Assembly: GCA_023544495.1 (NCBI GenBank)
Contig: JAMJFV010000056.1
Location: forward strand, 1 to 11,208
Direction of reading: 5' to 3'
Source: ANME-2 cluster archaeon
Lineage (GTDB): Archaea > Halobacteriota > Methanosarcinia > Methanosarcinales > Methanocomedenaceae
DNA length: 11,208 nt
The notes beneath the pieces are model-generated. The model was not told the DNA's origin. It saw only the letters and a program-made list of their open reading frames with translations, and searched no databases. The translations under genes and the position numbers were made by a program. Within the stretch, counting starts at the first letter, position 1, and the number at the start of each line of letters is the position of its first letter. Positions 1 through 6,330 of the stretch are shown piece by piece.

Positions 1-69
1 GGTACGACCCTGGCAGTACTGGGTAATGTTGAACAGATAACCAGGTTCCATGAGACCTTTGTAAAATAA
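1..69 (+). CDS. C-terminal end of an upstream gene, TrkA-C-like (partial)
   Basis: Frame 1 is open from the left edge to a TAA at 67-69 and gives 22 residues beginning GTTLAVLGNVEQITRF. The pattern G-[DT]-x-L-x-V-L-G-x-x-E-x-I-x-R-F is typical of the last strand and helix of the TrkA-C (RCK C-terminal) domain of potassium channel or transporter regulators. The tail is too short to prove this. The stop lies 28 nt before cofG and is followed by a T5 run at 81-85. The gene itself lies outside the window, so its function stays tentative. Confidence 0.45.
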   Translation, partial: GTTLAVLGNVEQITRFHETFVK

Positions 70-80
70 CCGATTGTTCC

Positions 81-85
81 TTTTT
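81..85 (+). terminator. Oligo-T tract after the upstream gene
   Basis: A TTTTT run begins 12 nt after the stop codon of the partial upstream gene and 13 nt before the cofG start. Archaeal RNA polymerase stops at such runs without needing a hairpin, so this could end the upstream transcript. One short run is weak evidence, and read-through into cofG is equally possible. Confidence 0.25.
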
Positions 86-97
86 AGTTGATGAACC

Positions 98-1120
98 ATG
101 ATGACAGAACAAACGCGTTTGGTCACGTATTCCAGGAACGTCTTCATCCCTGTTACCAACATGTGCCGGAACCATTGCGGTTATTGCGGATTCAGACGCG
201 ACCCTGATGACCCGCAGGCTTATATAATCCATCCTGACAGGGTAACTGAAATACTCCAAAGAGGCGCAGGAAGTGGTTGCACCGAGGCACTGTTCACCTT
301 TGGAGAGCGGCCCGAGGAAGATGACAGATATTTGGAGCGGCTCAAAGCTATAGGATATGACCGCACCCTGGATTACCTGCTGGACCTGTGCCGCATGGCC
401 ATAAATGCAGGACTGTTGCCCCACTGCAACCCGGGAGTGCAGTCGTATGAAGAACTTGCCCTGCTCAAACCATTCAATGCCAGCATGGGATTGATGCTTG
501 AGACCACTGCCCGGTTGCAGGTACATGATAACAGTCCGGGCAAGATACCGCAAAAGAGGATAGAGAACATTGCACATGCAGGGAAATTGAAGATACCTTT
601 TACCACAGGACTGCTGGTGGGTATCGGCGAGACCAGGGCCGACCGGGTGGATTCGCTCAGGACTATTGCAGGCTTGCACCAGCAGTACGGGCATATACAG
701 GAGGTCATCATCCAGAATTTCACGCCAAAACCAGGTACGATCATGGCCACTCATGAGCCCCCGTCCTTTGAAGAGATGCTCTGGACAGTCGAACAGGCAA
801 GGGATATCCTGCCTGATGATGTGGCTGTACAGGTGCCGCCCAACCTCATATCGCCAGGAGTGCTTATCAAACACGGTGCCTCTGACCTTGGCGGCATTTC
901 TCCCGAGACCATTGACCACATCAACCCCGAACATACATGGCCTGACGTGGAGGAATTGAAGCAAACGACAGGAAAAGATACTATGCTTCGTGAAAGACTC
1001 CCCATCTATCCTAAATATATCCTGGATGGATGGTTCAGTGTGGAATTGCGTTCGCTTATACATCAATTGGCAGATGGTGAAGGATACAGGAAAACGAATG
1101 AGGATTTACATAGGATATAA
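98..1120 (+). CDS. cofG: FO synthase subunit 1, radical SAM protein CofG
   Basis: CofG is the radical SAM half of the archaeal FO synthase. With CofH it joins tyrosine and 5-amino-6-(D-ribitylamino)uracil into FO, the deazaflavin chromophore of coenzyme F420; CofG does the ring-closing step in the cytosol. The 340-residue protein has the radical SAM cluster motif CX3CX2C at C23, C27 and C30, inside the family-typical string beginning NMCRNHCGYCGF. Downstream are other family-like stretches: ALFTFGERPE near residue 64, CNPGVQSYEE near 110, TTGLLVGIGET near 168, and QNFTPKPGT near 206. Length is normal for the family. An in-frame TGA at 92-94 fixes the start at 98 or the adjacent ATG at 101; no strong Shine-Dalgarno site is seen. 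The partner cofH is not in this window. The identification is firm. Confidence 0.95.
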   Translation: MMTEQTRLVTYSRNVFIPVTNMCRNHCGYCGFRRDPDDPQAYIIHPDRVTEILQRGAGSGCTEALFTFGERPEEDDRYLERLKAIGYDRTLDYLLDLCRMAINAGLLPHCNPGVQSYEELALLKPFNASMGLMLETTARLQVHDNSPGKIPQKRIENIAHAGKLKIPFTTGLLVGIGETRADRVDSLRTIAGLHQQYGHIQEVIIQNFTPKPGTIMATHEPPSFEEMLWTVEQARDILPDDVAVQVPPNLISPGVLIKHGASDLGGISPETIDHINPEHTWPDVEELKQTTGKDTMLRERLPIYPKYILDGWFSVELRSLIHQLADGEGYRKTNEDLHRI

Positions 1121-1173
1121 TTTTACGAATATTATAGTAATCATTAATACTATCAATGACACAGTTCATCCCC

Positions 1174-1187
1174 TATTATATATAAAA
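1174..1187 (+). promoter_or_regulatory. TATA-box-like promoter of the glycosylation operon
   Basis: The 86-bp gap after cofG is AT-rich and contains TATTATATATAAAA at 1174-1187, a good match to an archaeal TATA box. Transcription would be expected to start about 25 nt downstream, near or just before the start of the glycosyltransferase gene, giving a very short or absent 5' leader. This is a sequence-only prediction; a further AT-rich stretch at about 1121-1135 could serve instead. Confidence 0.4.
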
Positions 1188-1193
1188 AACAAC

Positions 1194-1198
1194 AGGAG
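1194..1198 (+). promoter_or_regulatory. Shine-Dalgarno AGGAG ahead of the glycosyltransferase
   Basis: AGGAG at 1194-1198 matches the archaeal anti-SD. It sits 8 nt before ATT at 1207, which is in the glycosyltransferase frame, but only 3 nt before ATG at 1202, which is in another frame. The spacing therefore favours initiation around 1207, unless a base is missing between 1204 and 1207. Confidence 0.55.
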
Positions 1199-1206
1199 AA
1201 TATGCC

Positions 1207-2949
1207 ATTAGCGTTGAAATCTCGCTTGTATTACCAGCGTATAATGAAGTAAAACGCCTGCGTGATACGGTTATTACTACTGCACATACCCTGTCACAGA
1301 TAACAAACTCTTTCGAGATCATAATCGCGGAGGACGGGAGTACTGATGGTACTGACCGCCTTGCATCCCAGCTTGTATCCGAACTGGATTATGTCGTACA
1401 CCTTCATAATGATGAAAGGCAGGGCCGGGGGCGGGCACTTAACCGTGCTTTCAGGGTCGCGCGCGGTGAGGTCCTCTGTTACATTGATGTAGACCTCGCT
1501 ACCGATATGGCACACCTTGAAGAGCTTATAGTAGCCATCAAAATGGATGGGTATGATTTTGCCACTGGCTCGCGAATGATGCCGTACAGTGATGTAAAGC
1601 GACCCATGAAACGTGGTATTGCTTCCAAAGGATTTAATTTTCTTACCCGTACCCTGCTGGGTTCCAGCCTGTACGACCACCAGTGCGGATTCAAGGCATT
1701 CAAGCGGAGTTCCCTGTTCGAACTTATGGATCTGGTCGAGGACGAGCACTGGTTCTGGGATACAGAACTGCTGGTGAGGGCACAGCGTGCCGGTTACAAA
1801 GTAAAGGAATTCCCGGTCCGGTGGCGCCACGGAGGTACTACCAAGGTCGACCTGGTCAAGGACGTGATCGGCATGGGCAGCCAGATAGTGAGATTGAGAT
1901 GGCAGTTGAGTGCCACGTACATAGGACGCAAGCGAAAGGTCATACTGACGTTTTTCCTGGCATTGATGTTGCTGTTCCTCATATTCACGCTCGTTGGGAT
2001 AGAGGACGTATGGCAGGCTGCATTATCAGCATCACTACCGATGTTTGGCCTGGCAGTCCTGGTCTACCTTCTGTCCTGGCCGGTGAGAGGAGTAAGATAC
2101 CAGCATATCCTGGGGCGGCTGGGTTATATGCACGATCTGAACTTCATTACCGGTACCATATTCATGAGCCAATCTGCAAACGTGATACTCCCGGCCAGGA
2201 TGGGCGATATCTCCCGGGCATATATCCTGAAAAAAGAAAAGGACATCCCCCTTACCACAGGCATGTCATCGCTGGCCGTGGAACGTATATTTGACATCAT
2301 TGCCATAACGGTCATCGGAATGATATCAGTCCTGATTGTGATGGCCGAGAGGTCTATAGACAACTGGATCATGCCTCTCATACTGTTATCAGTTGCCATT
2401 ATCATACTGTTCTTTACAGGTATCTTCTTCCTCTCATCGAGGGGCAGGGATGGCTTATCACCGGTTGAGCGCATCATATTCAGGTTTTCCAGGTCAGGTG
2501 ACTATACTGATGTAGTGGCCGGTATTGCCAGGAAATTCGTTGACGAGATCTTCACAGTATCATCCAATGTGAAAGACTTCTTCATAGTATTCTTTTCATC
2601 ACTGGTGGTCTGGACCATTGATATTCTCACCTGTTATACTGTGCTCTTTGCGTTCCCCTTTGTGCATAATGCCACATCAGCGACAACATTGATAGCTATT
2701 GTCTTTTTGGCAGTGGCAGTAGGAAACCTTGCAAAAATGTTCCCAATAACACCCGGAGCCATTGGTACATATGAAGCCTCACTTACTGTTGTATTCGGGA
2801 TCGCAGGCATTGCTGGATATGTGGGGGCAGCAGCAGCAGTGATTGACCATATTATCAAGAACTCAGTCACACTGGTATTCGGAGCAATTTACCTTGCAAA
2901 GTTCAATATAAAATGGCCAGAATTGTTAGATATTAAGAAAAAGAAATAA
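1207..2949 (+). CDS. GT2 glycosyltransferase fused to flippase-like (LPG synthase TM) region, AglD-like
   Basis: Read from ATT 1207 the protein has 580 residues. The first ~210 form a GT-A, family 2 domain like dolichol-phosphate sugar transferases: SLVLPAYNE at 6-14, EDGSTDGT at 42-49, QGRGRALNRA at 72-81, metal-binding DVD at 94-96, GSR at 121-123, DHQCGFKAF at 157-165, WDTELL at 184-189, and EFPVRWRHG at 201-209. From ~244 on come many membrane helices of the lysylphosphatidylglycerol-synthase TM / flippase-like family: NVILPARMGDISRAY at 325-339, VERIFDI at 358-364, FPITPGAIGTYEA at 512-524. The same fusion occurs in Haloferax AglD, which charges dolichol phosphate with a hexose for S-layer N-glycosylation; the exact sugar and lipid here are unknown. 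An in-frame TAA at 1183 leaves no ATG/GTG/TTG before conserved sequence, so the start is AUU, or a base is missing after ATG 1202. A later ATG at 1507 would delete the nucleotide-binding half. The next gene starts 16 nt on. Confidence 0.88.
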   Translation: MSVEISLVLPAYNEVKRLRDTVITTAHTLSQITNSFEIIIAEDGSTDGTDRLASQLVSELDYVVHLHNDERQGRGRALNRAFRVARGEVLCYIDVDLATDMAHLEELIVAIKMDGYDFATGSRMMPYSDVKRPMKRGIASKGFNFLTRTLLGSSLYDHQCGFKAFKRSSLFELMDLVEDEHWFWDTELLVRAQRAGYKVKEFPVRWRHGGTTKVDLVKDVIGMGSQIVRLRWQLSATYIGRKRKVILTFFLALMLLFLIFTLVGIEDVWQAALSASLPMFGLAVLVYLLSWPVRGVRYQHILGRLGYMHDLNFITGTIFMSQSANVILPARMGDISRAYILKKEKDIPLTTGMSSLAVERIFDIIAITVIGMISVLIVMAERSIDNWIMPLILLSVAIIILFFTGIFFLSSRGRDGLSPVERIIFRFSRSGDYTDVVAGIARKFVDEIFTVSSNVKDFFIVFFSSLVVWTIDILTCYTVLFAFPFVHNATSATTLIAIVFLAVAVGNLAKMFPITPGAIGTYEASLTVVFGIAGIAGYVGAAAAVIDHIIKNSVTLVFGAIYLAKFNIKWPELLDIKKKK

Positions 2950-2965
2950 CAATGGCGATACAGGT

Positions 2966-5167
2966 ATGGAATGGTTTGAAATAATAAAATGGTGGATGGT
3001 CCTTGAACTTATAGGACTGGCAGCCATGCCTGCGACTGCATGGATATTCAGGAACTTGCAGGACAAAGGTGTAACCCTGTCAAAGATACTGGGTCTGGTA
3101 ATGGTAACATATCTCTCATGGATACTTACATATCTGGGTTTTGAATACAGCGCCATCATCGTCGGCATTTGTGTGTTGATGGTATTTTCCCTATCAATGG
3201 TCATATTTGTAAACAGGGGATTTCCCTTTGATCAAAAGACTCTTATCAGGTCGGAACTATTGTTCACTGCAGCTTTCCTGTTTTTTGTAATACTGCGGGC
3301 ATACCGTCCGGAAATATACTGGACCGGTGGTGAGAAATTCATGGATATGAGTTTTATCAACATCATACTCCGCAGCACAAGTTTCCCTCCTATGGACCCC
3401 TGGCTTTCAGGCGAGCCTATGCAGTATTATTATTTTGGCTATCTGGTGGCCGCCAACCTGATCAAGCTCTCTGGAGTTCCTGCGGCTATCGGATTCAACC
3501 TTGGTGTAGCATCCATGTTCGCTCTTTCTGCCACGGCAGCGTACGGGCTGGGGGAGCATTTGACCCGTAGCCGTATATTTGGAGTGGTGGTCATGGCGTT
3601 CGTGGTACTATTCGGAAATCTGGCCGGATTTGTCCAGTTGCTGGTGATCGTATCCATTCCAAAATATTATGGTCTGTTCAATGTCCCTGCAGGGAATATG
3701 TTGACACGCCTGTCTACATACAACTACTGGCCCACGAGCAGGGTGATTCCAAACACCATCAACGAGTTCCCTTATTTCAGTTTCATCCAGGCAGACCTTC
3801 ATGCCCATATGATCGCAATAGCATTCCAGCTTTTAATGATCGCCCTGTTGTTGAATTTACTGCTTCAGGGTAAGGAATACAACAAACCTGCACTGGCAAC
3901 GGTCGCCCTGTTGCTGGGATTCATGTTTCCGCTGAACTCGTGGGATTATCCCACGTATGCCATATTCTTTGTCATTATTATGCTGGTATGGAGAATACGG
4001 ATATCTGCCAAACCGGGGCAGCAACGCAGCTTTGTGGGCAGGATAATGGCTCCATTTCCGAATGATTATGCCAGTACATTAGGCATGTGTGCTATTGTGG
4101 GTATAAGTAGCATCGTACTGTACCTGCCCTACCATGTGATAGCCAGTGGCGTGTCGCATTCCATTAAACAGGTCACATACGGCCAGACTCTGCTAATATT
4201 CTATCTGGGCGTATTCGGCATTCTATTGTTCTTTATTCTGGTGTATACCATTGACCGATTTTATGATAGGTTTAATCCGGATATGAAACTGATACTGTCC
4301 GGCCTTGCCATTGCGGCTCTTGCGGCTTACCACACCCACATCCAGATCCTGGTCGTAGTACTTCCTATTATAGGAATGTCAGTCTACAACATGGTAAAAG
4401 AGGATGCTCCTGACCTCCAGTTTGTGTATGTGCTCATAGTGCTGGGTGCACTGCTATCGCTGTTCTGTGAACTCTTTTACATTCAGGACTCGTTTGGCAT
4501 CCAATCTCCGGACTATATAAGGTTCAATACGGTGTTCAAGATTTATGTGCAACACTGGCTTGTGTGGGCACTGGCTGCAGGTGTGTCGTTCTACCACATG
4601 TGGAACCGTAAAGGAAAGTTGGGAAAGCAGAGTAAGGCGTTAGCAATACTATCGGTCATACTGATACTGGCTGCATTATCATATCCTGTTTTTGCCACCT
4701 ATTCACGCTCAGACAATTTCAAGAACAGACCCACTCTCGACGGATCGGCATATTTTGCCAGGGAGTATCAAAATGAGTATAATGCTATAATGTGGCTCAA
4801 CACTCTCAACGGCACTCCTGTGGTGCTCCAGAGCCCTGGCCATACGTATAGCCCGAACACCCATGTGACAACCTTTACCGGCCTGCCTACGGTAATAGGA
4901 TGGGCCGGGCATGAGAAGAACTGGAGGAACCGGGCACAGACCATTGATGAGCGATGGAATGAGGTGCCGCAGGTGTATATGTCCGGTGATTTGCGTACCG
5001 TGAAGCAGGTACTTGATAAATATCAGGTTGAGTATATCTATGTGGGCAGCGTGGAGGAGGAAAGGTACGGTGGTACTGATGCACGAAAGCTATTTGATAA
5101 AAATCCTGGCACATTTGAACTGGTATATTTCAATCCCAATGTCCATATTTATCGAGTGGTGAGATAG
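2966..5167 (+). CDS. DUF2298 (Chlor_Arch_YYY) polytopic membrane protein, predicted GT-C-type glycosyltransferase
   Basis: The 733-residue protein is strongly hydrophobic, with roughly a dozen or more membrane segments, and matches the DUF2298 family by its signature motifs: EKFMD at 123-127, PPMDPWLSGEPMQYYYFGY at 141-159 (the YYY motif), and INEFPYFSFIQADLHAHM at 265-282. Near the C terminus are a TLDG stretch followed by AIMWL, then GLPTVIGWAGHEKNWR and VEYIYVG, which form the extracytoplasmic tail typical of the family. The acidic and histidine residues in the first loops resemble GT-C enzymes that use lipid-linked sugars, but the family's reaction is not established. Start ATG 2966 gives an N terminus leading into the first helix; AGG at 2962-2964 is too close to be a convincing ribosome site, so translational coupling to the upstream gene is likely. 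Its stop overlaps the next start by 1 nt. Context suggests a role in surface-glycan assembly. Confidence 0.85.
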   Translation: MEWFEIIKWWMVLELIGLAAMPATAWIFRNLQDKGVTLSKILGLVMVTYLSWILTYLGFEYSAIIVGICVLMVFSLSMVIFVNRGFPFDQKTLIRSELLFTAAFLFFVILRAYRPEIYWTGGEKFMDMSFINIILRSTSFPPMDPWLSGEPMQYYYFGYLVAANLIKLSGVPAAIGFNLGVASMFALSATAAYGLGEHLTRSRIFGVVVMAFVVLFGNLAGFVQLLVIVSIPKYYGLFNVPAGNMLTRLSTYNYWPTSRVIPNTINEFPYFSFIQADLHAHMIAIAFQLLMIALLLNLLLQGKEYNKPALATVALLLGFMFPLNSWDYPTYAIFFVIIMLVWRIRISAKPGQQRSFVGRIMAPFPNDYASTLGMCAIVGISSIVLYLPYHVIASGVSHSIKQVTYGQTLLIFYLGVFGILLFFILVYTIDRFYDRFNPDMKLILSGLAIAALAAYHTHIQILVVVLPIIGMSVYNMVKEDAPDLQFVYVLIVLGALLSLFCELFYIQDSFGIQSPDYIRFNTVFKIYVQHWLVWALAAGVSFYHMWNRKGKLGKQSKALAILSVILILAALSYPVFATYSRSDNFKNRPTLDGSAYFAREYQNEYNAIMWLNTLNGTPVVLQSPGHTYSPNTHVTTFTGLPTVIGWAGHEKNWRNRAQTIDERWNEVPQVYMSGDLRTVKQVLDKYQVEYIYVGSVEEERYGGTDARKLFDKNPGTFELVYFNPNVHIYRVVR
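5158..5162 (+). promoter_or_regulatory. Shine-Dalgarno GGTGA for the flippase-like gene
   Basis: GGTGA at 5158-5162 lies inside the last codons of the DUF2298 gene, 4 nt before GTG 5167. It supports that GTG as the start and translational coupling through the TAGTG stop/start overlap. Confidence 0.55.
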
Positions 5168-6144
5168 TGGTCAATAACGAGCAGCCCGTCTCACCCATAC
5201 AGCGACTTGCTGAGCCCAGGACCTTGCTCTCTTTTGCAGTGGCATTGTTTGTATTATATTTCCTGTTCTCAAGGATAGAGTTTGAGAGAATAATTGAAGT
5301 TATTCTGACCGCCCGACCAGATTACATTATAGCTGCAGCGGCTGTGTATTTCGGCTCGCTGCCAGTGCGGGGTGAGCGCTGGAGATTACTGCTCAACAAT
5401 ATTGGAATCAAGGCAGGATTGAAGGATGCCAGTGAGATATTTATGCTATCCTGGTTCGCCAATACCCTGGTACCTGCCAAAATGGGGGATATTTACCGGG
5501 GATATCTTGCGAAAAAAGCCTGGGGTGTACCTATCTCAAGATGTTTGGGTACGGTCTATGTGGAGCGCATTTATGACGTATTGCTGCTGGTAATCCTGAT
5601 GGGTGTTTCCAGTATCATGGTATTTGGAACAGAGATACCGCATGCAATCAGGTTGTCTCTGTCGTTTGGTTTTACGATTCTGGTAATTCTGGTTTCGGTA
5701 GTGGTTGGCTTTTCGTCCGGTAAAACTGCGATTGCACGAAGACTGCCTGCAAGAATCGAGCAGATATTCACCCATTTCGCCGAGGGATTGCATGAATCGG
5801 CTGACAGGGGGTCTGTGTTCTTGATAAGCTCTTATACCATTGTGATATGGGGCATGGAAACAGCCCGCCTGTATTTTGTAGTGGCGTCCCTTTCGTCGGT
5901 CCATACTATCAGCATTGGTCTATCGTTAATTATATTTGTGGCATTGTCTGCTGCACTTGTTTCAGCACTTCCCATAACGCCCAGCGGACTTGGTGCAGTT
6001 GAGTTCGCCATCGTCGGGGTGTTCGTACTGGTAGGAGTAGATGTGGGGGTAGCTGCTGGCATTGCACTACTTGACAGGGCGGTCAGTTACTGGGGACTGG
6101 TGGTCGTGGGTGCGATAGTGTATGTGGTAAGTGGGAGGAAATGA
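5167..6144 (+). CDS. Flippase-like membrane protein (lysylphosphatidylglycerol synthase TM family)
   Basis: The 325-residue integral membrane protein belongs to the same family as the C-terminal half of the first gene in the operon. Shared landmarks are NTLVPAKMGDIYRGY at 99-113, VERIYD at 132-137, LPITPSGLGAVEF at 268-280 and a late D-R/H-x(2-3)-S segment (LLDRAVSYW at 301-309). It has no glycosyltransferase or synthetase domain, so it is the stand-alone form. Family members are suspected to move lipid-linked substrates across membranes or to assist glycosyltransferases; no activity can be assigned here. Translation starts at GTG 5167, overlapping the preceding stop by 1 nt. It is the last gene of the operon and is convergent with the cytochrome gene beyond. 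Two copies of the fold in one operon suggest paralogs with divided roles. Confidence 0.85.
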   Translation: MVNNEQPVSPIQRLAEPRTLLSFAVALFVLYFLFSRIEFERIIEVILTARPDYIIAAAAVYFGSLPVRGERWRLLLNNIGIKAGLKDASEIFMLSWFANTLVPAKMGDIYRGYLAKKAWGVPISRCLGTVYVERIYDVLLLVILMGVSSIMVFGTEIPHAIRLSLSFGFTILVILVSVVVGFSSGKTAIARRLPARIEQIFTHFAEGLHESADRGSVFLISSYTIVIWGMETARLYFVVASLSSVHTISIGLSLIIFVALSAALVSALPITPSGLGAVEFAIVGVFVLVGVDVGVAAGIALLDRAVSYWGLVVVGAIVYVVSGRK

Positions 6145-6179
6145 GGTCTTTCTTATATTGACCTTTTAATCCTGTTCAA

Positions 6180-6184
6180 TTTTT
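6180..6184 (+). terminator. Oligo-T stop for the glycosylation operon
   Basis: TTTTT at 6180-6184 lies 36 nt after the last stop of the plus-strand operon; TTTT runs at 6164-6167 and 6194-6197 are nearby. This fits archaeal intrinsic termination on U-rich tracts without a required hairpin. Confidence 0.4.
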
Positions 6185-6235
6185 ATTCCTCAATTTTGGG
6201 GAGATCCGAATTTCTCAACAAACTTGGAATAACAG

Positions 6236-6309
6236 AAAAAATTAATGGACAGGATCTGGGGATGTACAGGATGAAAAGAGCTGCAATTTCCTGTTAATCC
6301 CGTACATCC
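6236..6309 (-). terminator. Hairpin plus T6 tract after the 16-heme cytochrome gene
   Basis: Reading leftwards, the hairpin formed by 6302-6309 with 6260-6267, extended by 6297-6300 with 6269-6272, starts 21 nt after the cytochrome stop codon. It is followed about 18 nt later by six T residues on the minus strand (A6 at 6236-6241). It probably ends the cytochrome mRNA. The hairpin may also protect the 3' end, and it coincides with a repeat-like element listed separately. Confidence 0.5.
6260..6309. repeat. Imperfect palindrome of GGAT/ACAGGAT subrepeats in the convergent gap
   Basis: GGATGTAC at 6260-6267 pairs with GTACATCC at 6302-6309. After one A/C mismatch, GGAT at 6269-6272 pairs with ATCC at 6297-6300, giving a 13-position stem with one mismatch and a 24-nt loop. 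The arms consist of GGAT/ACAGGAT words spaced about 9-10 bp. More ACAGGAT-type words occur at 6249-6255 and, inverted, at 6169-6176. From memory, short ACAGGAT-rich intergenic elements occur in many unrelated genomes, so this may be a dispersed repeat reused as a terminator. Confidence 0.6.
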
Positions 6310-6330
6310 ACCTTTTATTGTAAAGACCTT

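Noticed and set aside
373..1005. Antisense ORFs within cofG (373-750 and 751-1005 on the minus strand)
   Set aside because: Their peptides show no recognisable domain and they lie entirely within a well-supported gene on the other strand.
1202..1252. 16-codon ORF starting at ATG 1202, possibly a leader peptide
   Set aside because: AGGAG is only 3 nt away, too close for normal initiation, and the ORF overlaps the conserved GT2 frame. It is better explained as the shadow of a frameshift or non-AUG start.
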